NCBI GenBank assembly: GCA_964503275.1 | Contig: CAZCZO010000008.1 | Span: 58,523 to 122,522 of the forward strand | Direction of reading: 5' to 3' | Source of the DNA: DASRAP01 sp964503275 | GTDB lineage: Bacteria; Gemmatimonadota; Gemmatimonadetes; Gemmatimonadales; Gemmatimonadaceae | Length of the DNA: 64,000 nucleotides | Shown: positions 25,280-34,104 of the stretch, in pieces | How the letters are laid out: the number at the start of each line of letters is the position of its first letter | How positions within the stretch are numbered: position 1 is the first letter of the stretch | The notes under the pieces: generated by a model | What the model saw: only the letters and a program-made list of their open reading frames with translations | Told to the model about the DNA's origin: nothing | Database searches by the model: none | Position numbers and translations under genes: made by a program

Positions 25280-28200
25280 TCAGCGGGACCCCCGCGTCAC
25301 GATCGGCGTGTCATCGGTCTGCCACCAGAACCGACCCGCCGGTCGTGACCGCGGCCACTGCTCATCCAAGGTGAGTCCGTCGTAGAGCCGCCCGTTCTTC
25401 ATCACCTGCCGCACGGTGTTGGTGTGGCGCAGGTCGTCGAGCGGGTTGGCGTCGAGGATCACCAGATCGGCCAGCTTCCCCACCTCGATCGAGCCCAGAT
25501 CGTTCTGCAGGCCCAGCGCCTGCGCGCCCTGGATGGTGGCGACCCGCAGCGCGTCGTGGTTGCTCAGCCCGCCCTTCGCCATCGACCACAGCTCCCAGTG
25601 GTAGCCCAGCCCCTGCAGCTGGCCATGGGAGCCGACGCCGGCCAGTCCGCCCGCCGCGACGAGGTCCCGCACGGACTCGCTGATCGGCGCCATCACGTGC
25701 TGCGAGGGGTGGAACCAGCCGGCAGCCGCACCCGTGGTCACCGCGCCGGTCGACCCGCCGCGGCGCAGGATCTTCGACTCGAGGTCCGACCACGGCGTGA
25801 GCGCCTTGAGCTTCGCATCGTTGAGGTTGTCCTCGGTGGCGTACCAGTAGTTCTCCGCCCACGGGCCGCCGTACGCGACGAGCACGGTGGGCGTATAGAC
25901 CATGCCCGACTCCTTGATGAGCCGGATGAAGTCGCTCTGCAGCGGGAAGGTGGGGATCGAGTGCTCGTGGCCGCTGTAGCCGTCGATCATCTCGGTGATC
26001 GTCATCTTCACATCGAGCGAGCCCTCGGTGGTCGGCATCAGCTTGAGCTCGTGCGCGGCCTGGATGATCCACTGCCGCTGCTCCCGGTTGCCGGCCACGT
26101 ACTGCTTGAGGGTCTTGGTGTCGTAGTAGTCGCTGTAGCGCTTGAGGACGCGCCGCGCATGCGCGAGGTCGCGGATGTTCTCGCCCGCGAAGACCCCCGG
26201 GCCGGTGCTGTAGATGCGCGGGCCCAGCAAGGCGCCGGTGACGACCTGATCCTCGTAGGAGAGCACGTCGGTGGCACCGGTCTGCGGGTCGCGCACCGTG
26301 GTCACCCCGTAGCCGAGGTTCGCGACGTAGGACCAGACCTGATCGCGATGGATGCCAGTGGGCACGCGGAGATGGGCGTGCGTGTCCACATAGCCCGGGG
26401 CGATGGTCTTGCCGCTCACGTCGATGCTGCGTGCGCCACTGGGGATCGTGACGGAGCCGCGCGGACCGACAGCGGTGATGCGGTTGTTGACCACGACGAG
26501 ATCGGCGTTCTCAATGACCTCGTTGCCGCGCATGGTGATGACCCGTGCGCCGCGCAGCACGACGGTGCCGGTGGGGATGTCGCGCGGCGCCGAGACGAGG
26601 ACGCGGGTCTCCGTAGGCTGGAACTGCGGTGCGGGGCCACGCGCGGGTGCGGCGCCCCCGCGGCCCCCAGCACCGGCCGCGGTGTCGCCCGTGGCGGGTG
26701 TGGCCGCCCGCGCGATGCGTACGGAGTCATCGAAGGCCTTCGCCCGCGCGATGTCGTACTCCACATGCGCATTGCCGATGGACCAGCGCACCTGTGTGCC
26801 CGTCGCATTCCACGCGGGGAACTGCCCGCCGATGTCGGTGAGCTTCTTGACCGGGAACGTCGCCTGCTCCGGGTTCCCGACCGCGATCGTCGGCGCCGTC
26901 GCCCCGATGCGCGGGATGGTCACGAGGTAGAGGTCCATGCCCACGTACGCCAACGCCTGCTCGGCATTGGTGGGTGAGACCTGGATCCACGACGCGCCGC
27001 CACCACCACCACCGCCAGCCGCCCCGCCGCCTGTCACGCGCAGGTGCGTGCGCTGGTCCAAACCATCCCAGCGCATCGAGACGAGTCCGCGCCCGCCGCT
27101 GCTGAAATACACTCGCGCGCTGTCGGCCCGCGTGAAGTGCGGGTTCGACAGACCATTGGTCGGCGCGATCACCGTGGCCGCGCCGCCCGTCGCAGGGACC
27201 CACACGATGTCCTGCGCCGCGCCTCCGGCACCGGCGCCGGTCGCTTCGCGGAAGTTGCGCAGCGGTCCCCGCAGGGCCACGATGCGCCGCCCATCGAGCG
27301 AATATGCCGGCTGCTGCCAGAACGCGGTGTCGGTGGTCAAGCGCTGCGGCGTGCCCCCGACGGCGCTCACACGGTACAGCGCGCTGGTGCCGGTGCGACT
27401 CCACGTCGCATAGGTGAGCTGTGTCCCGTCGGGACTCCACGCGGGCTGGAACTCGCCCACGTCCATCGTCGTCACCCGCCGCGGCGTGCCACCAGGCCAG
27501 TCCATCACGTACACGCGATCCAGTGCCACGAAGGCAAGGCGGCGTCCGTCCGGCGACGGCACGGCGTCACGGATCTGCTTGACGATGAACGTCGCCGAGT
27601 CGGCGATCGGGTATGTGAAGTGTACGGCCGGACCCATGGCCTGAACGACCTCGGCCGTGAACGGGATCTCGCGCGCCGCGCCACCCGCGATCGGGACCCG
27701 CCACAACTTGCCGTCCCACGTGGTGATGAGCTCTTTGGAGTCGGGCGTGAAGGCCATGCCCGGGAGCACGTCGAGCGTCGCCCGCGACTCCTGGTCGTCC
27801 CGTTGGATGGGATAGACCAGCCAGCGTTCGTCGCCGGTGCGGAGGTCGCGGATGCGCAGACGGGTCTCGTCGACGTGGCGGGTCCCATAGACCAGCCACT
27901 TGCCGTCGGGCGACAGCGTCGGCCGGAACGCAGAGCCCCAGCGCGATTCACGCGTCGACGAGGTCCCCGTCTCGCGGTCGTATTCCACCAACTGATAGTC
28001 CGAGAGCGGCGTGTTGTAGATCCAGCTCCCGCGCCGCTGGGCGAACCAGATCGAGCGACCGTCAGGGCTGACGGCCGCGCCCATCTGCCGCGTGACGTCC
28101 GCCGCCGCGCCGGTGCCCTCGCCGCCCGGGATGATCTGCTGGCCCTGGCCGCCCTCGGTGTGATACATCCACAGCTTGGTCCCACGTGTGACGACGATGT

Positions 28201-28642
28201 ACTTGCCGTCGGGCGTGAACGTGGGCGACTCGTAGTTGTTGGTCTTGCCACGCGTGACCTGCACGGTGTCCTTCTTGTCGAGCGAGAGCATCCACACGTT
28301 GTAGCCCCCGTCGCGGTCGCTGACGAAGACCACACGCTTGCCGTCGGGGGAGAAGCGCGGCTGCACGTCCACGCCCATGCCGCGCGTCAGCGGCGTCGCC
28401 GTGCCGCCGCCGATGGGCATGGTGTAGAGGTCACCGAGCAAGTCGAAGACCAGCGTCTGACCATCGGGCGAGATGTCCACCGACATCCAGTGCCCGACGT
28501 TCGTGGTGAACGTCGTGGTCCGGGTGGGGCGCAGTTGGAGCGCCTCCATCATCGGGTCTCGCGGCTCGCGCGCGGACGTCGGGGTGGTGGGCGTCTGCGC
28601 CGCGAGGAGCGCGGGGCAGAGGAGGAGCAGGACGCTGCGCAT
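25280..28642 (-). CDS. Exported TolB-propeller / amidohydrolase fusion
   Basis: About 1120 residues. Signal peptide 1-16 (SVLLLLCPALLAAQ). Residues about 30-680 contain repeated PD40/TolB strands (DISPDGQTLVFDL, RFSPDGKRVVFVSDRDG, TFTPDGKYIVVT, TLSPDGKWLVYGT, AWSPDGTQLTYAT), forming beta-propeller blades. From about 700 an amidohydrolase metal-dependent barrel follows: IAPGYVDTHAHL with the HxH metal pair, GYSGHEHS, and the composite-domain end VGKLADLVILDANPLDD. Gly-rich spacers separate the blades and domains. Such fusions probably hydrolyse cyclic amides or peptides outside the cytoplasm, but no substrate can be assigned. I chose ATG at 28642 because the signal peptide starts there. Confidence 0.92.
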   Translation of the reverse strand: MRSVLLLLCPALLAAQTPTTPTSAREPRDPMMEALQLRPTRTTTFTTNVGHWMSVDISPDGQTLVFDLLGDLYTMPIGGGTATPLTRGMGVDVQPRFSPDGKRVVFVSDRDGGYNVWMLSLDKKDTVQVTRGKTNNYESPTFTPDGKYIVVTRGTKLWMYHTEGGQGQQIIPGGEGTGAAADVTRQMGAAVSPDGRSIWFAQRRGSWIYNTPLSDYQLVEYDRETGTSSTRESRWGSAFRPTLSPDGKWLVYGTRHVDETRLRIRDLRTGDERWLVYPIQRDDQESRATLDVLPGMAFTPDSKELITTWDGKLWRVPIAGGAAREIPFTAEVVQAMGPAVHFTYPIADSATFIVKQIRDAVPSPDGRRLAFVALDRVYVMDWPGGTPRRVTTMDVGEFQPAWSPDGTQLTYATWSRTGTSALYRVSAVGGTPQRLTTDTAFWQQPAYSLDGRRIVALRGPLRNFREATGAGAGGAAQDIVWVPATGGAATVIAPTNGLSNPHFTRADSARVYFSSGGRGLVSMRWDGLDQRTHLRVTGGGAAGGGGGGGASWIQVSPTNAEQALAYVGMDLYLVTIPRIGATAPTIAVGNPEQATFPVKKLTDIGGQFPAWNATGTQVRWSIGNAHVEYDIARAKAFDDSVRIARAATPATGDTAAGAGGRGGAAPARGPAPQFQPTETRVLVSAPRDIPTGTVVLRGARVITMRGNEVIENADLVVVNNRITAVGPRGSVTIPSGARSIDVSGKTIAPGYVDTHAHLRVPTGIHRDQVWSYVANLGYGVTTVRDPQTGATDVLSYEDQVVTGALLGPRIYSTGPGVFAGENIRDLAHARRVLKRYSDYYDTKTLKQYVAGNREQRQWIIQAAHELKLMPTTEGSLDVKMTITEMIDGYSGHEHSIPTFPLQSDFIRLIKESGMVYTPTVLVAYGGPWAENYWYATEDNLNDAKLKALTPWSDLESKILRRGGSTGAVTTGAAAGWFHPSQHVMAPISESVRDLVAAGGLAGVGSHGQLQGLGYHWELWSMAKGGLSNHDALRVATIQGAQALGLQNDLGSIEVGKLADLVILDANPLDDLRHTNTVRQVMKNGRLYDGLTLDEQWPRSRPAGRFWWQTDDTPIVTRGSR

Positions 28643-28702
28643 GGTGGCCTGGTGGGCTGGAGGGCCCCGCAAAGGTGCCACGCGGTCGCGGACGGCGGAA
28701 GA

Positions 28703-28743
28703 GCGCGCGGCGCGCGATCCGGTCCGGTCGGCGCGCCGCGCGC
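28703..28743. terminator. Strong GC hairpin downstream of the LLM gene
   Basis: GCGCGCGGCGCGC (28703-28715) and GCGCGCCGCGCGC (28731-28743) are perfect 13-bp arms around a 15-base loop. The structure starts 15 bases beyond the stop of the LLM gene on the minus strand. No T-tract follows. It also lies upstream of the TolB/amidohydrolase start. Confidence 0.5.
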
Positions 28744-28757
28744 CGGCCCGACCGGCC

Positions 28758-29813
28758 TCAGGCGGCGCTGCGCGCGCCTCGCGTCAGGTCGCCGACCAGC
28801 GGCATGACCTGCGCGCTGAAACGCTCCATCTCCTCGAGTTGGGGCGAGCATTGCAGCAGCAGCAGGTCCACGCCCGCCGCATGGAAGGCCCGGATGCGGT
28901 CGGCCACCTGTTCGGGTGTCCCGATCAGCCCGGCGCGAAGCCCGCGGTTCGACACCGAATAGTCGCGCAGGGAGAGTTCGCGCTCGAGCTGCGTGTTGCC
29001 GGTCCAGTCGCCGAAGTTGGCGAAGCCCGGTGCGTCGGGGCGCAGCGTGGTGATGCGCGCCACCTCCGCGGCCGCCTCGCGTTCCGTATCGCGGACGACG
29101 ACGTACGCGGCCATGCCGAAGTGCAGCGGCGCCCGCCCCGTCGCGTGTCGCCGAGTCCGGAGGTCGCCCACTCTCGCAGCGATGGTCGCCGGCTCGTCGC
29201 CGTGCATCACATAGGCATCGGCCGCGCTGGCGATCAGCGACTTGGCCGCTTCGGACTCGCCGCCGGCATAGATCACCGGGCGCGGACGGCGCAGCGGCTT
29301 CGGGGCGACGATCGACTGCTCCACGCTGTAGTAGGAGCCCGTGAACGAGAACGATGGCTCACGCCAGCAGCCATCGACGACCGCCAACCATTCGGCGGTC
29401 CGCGCGTAGCGATCATCGTGCTGGTCGAAGCGCACGCCGAAGCGCCGCGCTTCGTCGGCCCACCAGCTCGACACGACGTTCAGCGACAGTCGCCCGCCGC
29501 TGATGCGGTCGATGGTCGCCGCTTGCTTGGCCAGCACGGCGGGCTGATGGAAGGTCGGGCGTACCGCGACCATCAACTCGAGCCGATGCGTGACGGCGGC
29601 GAGGGCCGCCGCGGTGGACCACGCATCGAGCGACGGGGCTTCGGTGCCCTTGATGTCGTTCAGGAACAGCTCGGCGATGAGCGTCAGGTCGAAGCCGATC
29701 TCCTCACTGCGCCGCGCCAGACGCTGCACATAGGCCCACGAGGCCTCCATCTGCTCGTCCTCGATATTGCGCAGCCAGCCGCCGAAGACGGGGAGCCAGT
29801 AGCCGTAGCGCAT
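28758..29813 (-). CDS. LLM-class flavin-dependent monooxygenase
   Basis: A 351-residue luciferase-like (SsuD/SfnG-type) TIM-barrel enzyme expected to use reduced FMN and O2. Features: YWLPVFGGWLRN at the start, FDLTLIAELFL, LMVAVRPTFHQPAVLAKQAATIDRISGGR, LNVVSSWW, FGVRFDQHDDRYARTAEW (cut here), YYSVEQS, and IYAGGESEAAKSL. These fit alkanesulfonate or sulfone monooxygenases, but no sulfur-uptake genes are nearby. Its ATG shares one base with the TGA of the ATP-grasp gene (TGATG), so the two products should be made together. The substrate may be the product of the ligase or the reverse. Confidence 0.9.
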   Translation of the reverse strand: MRYGYWLPVFGGWLRNIEDEQMEASWAYVQRLARRSEEIGFDLTLIAELFLNDIKGTEAPSLDAWSTAAALAAVTHRLELMVAVRPTFHQPAVLAKQAATIDRISGGRLSLNVVSSWWADEARRFGVRFDQHDDRYARTAEWLAVVDGCWREPSFSFTGSYYSVEQSIVAPKPLRRPRPVIYAGGESEAAKSLIASAADAYVMHGDEPATIAARVGDLRTRRHATGRAPLHFGMAAYVVVRDTEREAAAEVARITTLRPDAPGFANFGDWTGNTQLERELSLRDYSVSNRGLRAGLIGTPEQVADRIRAFHAAGVDLLLLQCSPQLEEMERFSAQVMPLVGDLTRGARSAA

Positions 29814-30802
29814 CAGCGCAGCTCCAGCAGCTGCGAGGCGCCGGTGCGCCGCCGCTCGATCACATCCACGAAGCGCGCGAAGGGATCGAAGCCCACGACC
29901 CGCTCCGCGTCCGCGACGAAGTTCGACAGCGCGTTGACATCGTACACGTAGGGCTGGCCATCGCGGTCATCGACCAGGTACTCGATGCCGCCGATGTCGA
30001 GCGCCACGTGGGCCGCGATCCGCTCGCAGGCGTCGATGATCGCGGCGGGCGGTGTCGTGGCCTCCACGCGCATCCCGTTCTTCGGCGCATCGAGCGCGCA
30101 GGCGGACCGCACCAAGGCGGCGCCGTCGGTGGTCTGGCACACGTCCGCCGGACACAGATTGAACGAGTCGTCGGCCGGGTACACGTTGATCGCATACAAG
30201 AAGCGCCCCTCGAGCAGCTCCACGCGGGTGATGTGGCCGCCGCGCAGCGGGGCACACTCCTGCACCAGCGCGATCCCGTCGACGCCGAGGTCCAAGGAGC
30301 CCGACGCGGCGGCATGGGCGAGACCCTGCGCGGTCTCGAAGCGCGTGATGCCCGCCCCCGAGCCGCCGATGTTCGCCTTCACCAGCACAGGGAACCGCAG
30401 GCCGGCCGCCGCCGCGGTGGCCTGGGATGCGTGGTTGATCACGCGCGTGCGCGGCGCCGCGACGCCGAGCGCCGCGAGTGCGGTCAACTGGCGCGCCTTC
30501 GAGATCTCGAACGCGTAGGCACGACTCCCGTTGATGACCGGCACGCCGAGTCGCTCCAGGTGCTGCAGCCACGCGAGCGTGTGGAAGGTCGCGTGTCCGT
30601 GGCCGCGCAAGTACGCGGACGGCGACGCCCGGTTGACGACGAGGCTGTACGGCGCGCTGTCCTCGGCGGGATCATACACATGCGCCGCCGCGTCGAGGCG
30701 GACCGTGGGGATGCCTCGACGATCCAGCTCCGCGAACAACGGACGGAACCAGTCGGGATGCTCGTGATAGACGGCGACGGGGGCGGAGGCAGCGGTGGAC
30801 AT
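29813..30802 (-). CDS. RimK-like ATP-grasp ligase
   Basis: A 329-residue ATP-grasp protein. The N-domain (VAVYHEHPDWFRPLFAEL) is followed by EISKARQLTALAALGVAAPRT, the typical central-domain entry. The ATP-binding Lys is in FPVLVKANIGGSGAG, with the hinge ALVQECAP and metal-binding acidic/Asn residues near the end (GIEYLVDDRDGQPYVYDVNALSNF). Such enzymes make amide bonds from a carboxylate and an amine via acyl phosphate. The partner LLM enzyme follows with a TGATG overlap. Upstream lies a 200-base AT-rich leader with a perfect hairpin. This pairing does not match a pathway I know. Confidence 0.87.
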   Translation of the reverse strand: MSTAASAPVAVYHEHPDWFRPLFAELDRRGIPTVRLDAAAHVYDPAEDSAPYSLVVNRASPSAYLRGHGHATFHTLAWLQHLERLGVPVINGSRAYAFEISKARQLTALAALGVAAPRTRVINHASQATAAAAGLRFPVLVKANIGGSGAGITRFETAQGLAHAAASGSLDLGVDGIALVQECAPLRGGHITRVELLEGRFLYAINVYPADDSFNLCPADVCQTTDGAALVRSACALDAPKNGMRVEATTPPAAIIDACERIAAHVALDIGGIEYLVDDRDGQPYVYDVNALSNFVADAERVVGFDPFARFVDVIERRRTGASQLLELR

Positions 30803-30876
30803 GGTGGGCGCGGGGCTGACGGCGAAGAGGGATCAGCCGCCCACGCGCACACGGCGCTGGCATCTCGCAATGCAAA

Positions 30877-30906
30877 GCGCCCGGCGAACGAAGGGCCGCC
30901 GGGCGC
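30877..30906. promoter_or_regulatory. Perfect hairpin in the leader of the ATP-grasp/LLM operon
   Basis: GCGCCCGGCG (30877-30886) and CGCCGGGCGC (30897-30906) form a 10-bp stem with a 10-base loop. Read on the minus strand it is followed by TTTGCATT and ends 74 bases before the ATG at 30802. It resembles a weak terminator placed as an attenuator. The DNA upstream (30907-31000) is markedly AT-rich and should contain the promoter, for example TAAAAC at 30919-30914 on the minus strand. Confidence 0.4.
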
Positions 30907-31003
30907 AACGCGTTTTAGCATTTGTTTTACGTGGCTGCAATAGGCGGCAAATGACCACGATATCAGTTGTCTTTTGAATGACTAACGCGGATCGGCGGCC
31001 GGG

Positions 31004-31903
31004 TCAAGGGTCCGCGCTGGTGACCCACGCCGTCCACCACAGGTCGCGCAGCATCCGCGAGCCCGCCGCGAGTCGCTCGGCGGCGAAGGCCTTGGCGGCG
31101 GGGCTGGTCTGGTCCACACCGAACGGCGTGGCCTTGTCCTGCGCGTACATCGGCTCGACGCGCGCGTGACTCTCGGCGATGTGCGCGAGGATCGCGGTGC
31201 GCAGGTCAGGGAACACCCGTGCCGCGCGGGGCACGAGGGATCGGATGTCATCGTAGCGGATGGCCGCCTGCACGAAGCCTGACTCGAAGCGCGAGTGGAA
31301 GCGACTGTCCGTCGCGTAGCCGTTGGGGTTGGGGCCCTTCCAGCCGTTGAAGTGGATGGTCGTGTGCGCGGGGTTCGCGGCGTCGGTCACGTAGTGGCCG
31401 AGGATGCCCGCGTCGTTGAGGATCCGCGCCTCGATGTGGCGGCGTTCCTGCGCGGACCGCGCGCCGCGCCACTGGCGGAAACCGATCCGCAGGCGTTGGG
31501 CGAGTTCGAGCGTCGCGAAGGGCAGGACCCCGACGGTCTGGACGCGTTCGCCGAGGGCACGCAAGGAGTCCGCGTAGTCGTGTCGGTCGCGCGCGGCGAG
31601 GATCTGCGCCCGTCGCGACGGTGGGAGCAGCTCGAGATCGATGAAATGTTCGGGGGCTCCCGCCTCACCGAGCGCACGATCCGCCTCCTGTTCGCGGCCT
31701 CCACGCCAGCGGTCCGGCTCAGGATTCAGGTACGCCAGCTGCGGCCGCGCCGCGCGGAAGAACCCTGGCATCTCCGAGGGCAACGCATCGACGGCCGCCT
31801 GCGCGGCCATGATGTGCCCGCGCTCCCCCCACCGGCGTGTGCTGTGGCCGGTGAGCGGGAGCGCGAGGAGGAGCAGGGCGTATCGGGCGGCGAGGCGGCG
31901 CAT
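31004..31903 (-). CDS. Exported S1/P1 nuclease-like (zinc phospholipase C fold) protein
   Basis: A 299-residue all-helical protein. The signal peptide from ATG 31903 (ALLLLALPLTGHS) is followed by RRWGERGHIMAAQAAVDALP, the W..GH pattern that provides the first zinc ligands of S1/P1 nucleases and phospholipase C. Later ligands are HFIDLE and GILGHYVTDAANPAHTTIHFNGW. A trinuclear zinc phosphodiesterase acting outside the cytoplasm (nucleic acid or phospholipid) is likely. In P1 the Trp is the first residue of the mature enzyme; here it is three residues beyond the predicted cleavage, so details may differ. It starts five bases after the stop of the baeRF gene. Confidence 0.75.
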   Translation of the reverse strand: MRRLAARYALLLLALPLTGHSTRRWGERGHIMAAQAAVDALPSEMPGFFRAARPQLAYLNPEPDRWRGGREQEADRALGEAGAPEHFIDLELLPPSRRAQILAARDRHDYADSLRALGERVQTVGVLPFATLELAQRLRIGFRQWRGARSAQERRHIEARILNDAGILGHYVTDAANPAHTTIHFNGWKGPNPNGYATDSRFHSRFESGFVQAAIRYDDIRSLVPRAARVFPDLRTAILAHIAESHARVEPMYAQDKATPFGVDQTSPAAKAFAAERLAAGSRMLRDLWWTAWVTSADP

Positions 31904-31908
31904 GCCGC

Positions 31909-33063
31909 TCAATATCCGTAGATGGCCGCGAGTCCGGTAGCCGATGGCATCTGTTGTGACGGAACGATGACCACTTCGCCACCGCGCGCGGTCACCACCT
32001 CGGCGATGTCGTCGAGCAGGTCATCGACGCCGGCGATGGTCTGCTCGACCGCGGTCACCGCGCCGGTGTCACGGTCCAGCACGCCGGGGATGACGACATC
32101 GGCGTCGACCAGCAGCGTCCGCACGCGTCCGTGCACCGCGGCCACGGCCACGGCGCTCACATCGTCATCGCCCTTGCCGTGCGCCTTGTGATCACCGTAG
32201 CGCTCGACCAGCGCACCGAGGCGCTGCACGTAGTGCGGGCCGATGATGTCCCAGGCGCGCTGGCGCAAGGTCTCCATGTCGACCGCATCGGGATTCACGG
32301 CGATCCCCTCGGCCTGCAGCTGCGGGTTGTGACTCACCGCGCGGAAGGTCGCATGGTGCTCGGCCAGACCCACGAGGATCAGCGGCAGCGCGTTGTGATG
32401 CGAGAACTTCTCGGCGACCGCCTTGGCCACGACGCGGAAGAAGCGCTCGGTGTCGAGATCGACCTCGTCGGCGCGGGCCCCATGACCGTGGAAGGTCGCG
32501 CCGCCGCCGCGCGGACCACCGCTGACGTGTCCGGCCGAGGTCAGCGACGGCTGGGTGAGCTCGCCGCCGAGTGCCTCCTCGATGGTGCGTGGGATGCCGA
32601 CCGGCACCGGCAGCGGGTCGAGCCGGTCCCGGTTGCCAGCGAAGAAGCGGATGTGCGTGCGCGTGATCCCGAGCAGCGCGAAGCGGTCGGCCGACTGGAT
32701 GATGCGCCGTAGCGGCTTGGTGTGGAAGGAGTCGGCACAGAAGGCGCGCTCGGGGACCGGCCGCTGCAGGATGAACACCTCGAACAGATCGGGGGCTGCG
32801 AAGATCGCGAGGCCGTCCTGGGTCCCCTTCCAGAAGTCGTGTTTGGCACCGAGCTCGTGCAGCGGCGCGAGCACGGCGGCGGCGACGTCCTCCCCGTGGC
32901 GCGACGTGGCCATCTTGGTCAGCTCGGCGACGAGGTTGCGGTAGCGCACGCGGTCCTGATCCCGCTCGGGCAGGTTGCGGTGCGTCGGCATGTACAGGGA
33001 GCAGCACGGCGGGGTGGCAGCAGTGCGCAGGATGCGTTCCATCGCCTGGACATCGGTCGGCAT
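31909..33063 (-). CDS. Bacterial archaeo-eukaryotic release factor (baeRF) family protein
   Basis: A 384-residue soluble protein. The opening PCCSLYMPTHRNLPERDQDRVRY (split here: CSLYMPTHRN and ERDQDRVRYRNLV) and the ending VVIVPSQQMPSATGLAAIYGY pattern are typical of baeRF proteins, the bacterial relatives of eRF1 and of ribosome hibernation/rescue factors. The middle has the FALLGITRTHIRFFAG strand and a Gly/His-rich loop (GGPRGGGATFHGHG). There is no GGQ-like termination loop that I can identify. It probably acts on ribosomes under stress. GAGGG (33074-33070) six bases before ATG 33063 supports the start. Confidence 0.75.
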   Translation of the reverse strand: MPTDVQAMERILRTAATPPCCSLYMPTHRNLPERDQDRVRYRNLVAELTKMATSRHGEDVAAAVLAPLHELGAKHDFWKGTQDGLAIFAAPDLFEVFILQRPVPERAFCADSFHTKPLRRIIQSADRFALLGITRTHIRFFAGNRDRLDPLPVPVGIPRTIEEALGGELTQPSLTSAGHVSGGPRGGGATFHGHGARADEVDLDTERFFRVVAKAVAEKFSHHNALPLILVGLAEHHATFRAVSHNPQLQAEGIAVNPDAVDMETLRQRAWDIIGPHYVQRLGALVERYGDHKAHGKGDDDVSAVAVAAVHGRVRTLLVDADVVIPGVLDRDTGAVTAVEQTIAGVDDLLDDIAEVVTARGGEVVIVPSQQMPSATGLAAIYGY

Positions 33064-33084
33064 TGACGGCCCTCGTTCGGTTGT

Positions 33085-33095
33085 GAGTGTCACTC
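33085..33095. promoter_or_regulatory. Palindrome GAGTG-T-CACTC before the baeRF gene
   Basis: A perfect 11-base palindrome 22 bases upstream of the baeRF start, between it and a GATACT box (33103-33098 on the minus strand) that could be a -10 element. It may be an operator. Confidence 0.3.
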
Positions 33096-33136
33096 GCAGT
33101 ATCGGCAGCGGACCACGGGGGTGCTGCGGGGCGGGC

Positions 33137-33919
33137 TCAGCGCGCGCGGCGCATCGCCGGGGTGGAGCGTGCGGCGCGCTCCACGAGTCGTTTGAGCTCA
33201 GCGATCGGCTCGGGGTCGTCGTCCACCTGGAGACGCAAGACGACATCGTTGTTCAACCACACCCCACCTCCCGGCTTCACGATGAGCAAGGCGGCCGACT
33301 GCATGCCGCGGGTATCCCCACCGGCGGCCTGTCCGGCTTCGAGCGCGGCGACGAGGCGGTACGCCAGATGTCCGGGCGTGCGCGCGAAGGCGGCGAGCAT
33401 ACTGTCCACTACCGCGGCCCCGGCGAGGATGTTCCCCTGCGCAGTGACGGCGATGCCCTGCTTGTCGCCCGCCCACGCACTCGCGCGCGGGCCGGTGTAC
33501 GCCGCGACGCCACCCTTGGCATCGACCACCGCGAACTGCCGACCGAACTTCGTCCACTGCTCGGGTTGGGGATCGGGATCGCGCTCCCAGACCTGGCGCA
33601 CGACCTCGGACGCGGATCGCCCCTCGCGCAGGAGTGCGAGGGCCTGTGGGCCATAGCTGACATCGACGATCGCCTGCGTCGCCGCGATGCCGACGCCTGC
33701 CTCGGCCCAGAGCACGCCGTTGCCCACCGAGAACACGCGGGACTGCACGGCCCCGCCGTGTTCGCCGGTCGCGGAGTCGTAGGCGATGATGGAGAAGGTC
33801 GCGACGGGCGGCCAGGCCGCGACCTCGGCGGCGGGGGGTGCGGACGCCGTGGAGCGCAGCGTGCTCGGGGGAGCACAGCCGGCGAGCAGGGACAGGCCCA
33901 GCAACAGTGATCGCATCAT
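33137..33919 (-). CDS. DUF1028 lipoprotein (Ntn-hydrolase-like)
   Basis: A 260-residue protein. The N-terminus MMRSLLLGLSLLAGC has lipobox LAGC. The family signature follows: FSIIAYDSATGEHGGAVQSR, VGNGVLWAEAGVGIAATQA, GPRASAWAGDKQGIAVTAQGNILAG (two pieces) and a C-terminal LVIVKPGGG-like block (ALLIVKPGGGVW). DUF1028 proteins are predicted Ntn-fold amidohydrolases of unknown substrate. The lipoprotein form suggests periplasmic anchoring. It lies downstream of nothing on its strand within 185 bases and is divergent from the propeller operon at 34105. Confidence 0.85.
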   Translation of the reverse strand: MMRSLLLGLSLLAGCAPPSTLRSTASAPPAAEVAAWPPVATFSIIAYDSATGEHGGAVQSRVFSVGNGVLWAEAGVGIAATQAIVDVSYGPQALALLREGRSASEVVRQVWERDPDPQPEQWTKFGRQFAVVDAKGGVAAYTGPRASAWAGDKQGIAVTAQGNILAGAAVVDSMLAAFARTPGHLAYRLVAALEAGQAAGGDTRGMQSAALLIVKPGGGVWLNNDVVLRLQVDDDPEPIAELKRLVERAARSTPAMRRAR

Positions 33920-34093
33920 CAAGCGGGTGGGGACGCAGGGTGGACGCAGAAGTTGCGCTGGTGCACGGGGGCGCACAACCACGGGGCCCGCACCCCTCGC
34001 CGAGGGCGCTTCGCGAGGGTAAACTCTAAGGTTGGCCCGCATCGGCGCCGACCGCTTCGTGGCGCCTGAGCGCCCGGACCTGACACCACACTT

Positions 34094-34098
34094 GGAGG
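34094..34098 (+). promoter_or_regulatory. Shine-Dalgarno GGAGG of the propeller operon
   Basis: GGAGG six bases before ATG 34105. It sets the start of the first gene of the operon. Confidence 0.6.
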
Positions 34099-34104
34099 TT
34101 CCAG

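Noticed and set aside
30770..30921. Possible leader peptide beginning MLKRVAPGG upstream of the ATP-grasp gene
   Set aside because: No Shine-Dalgarno sequence, runs out of frame into the ligase gene, and its start overlaps the hairpin. Could be a leader peptide but not supported.
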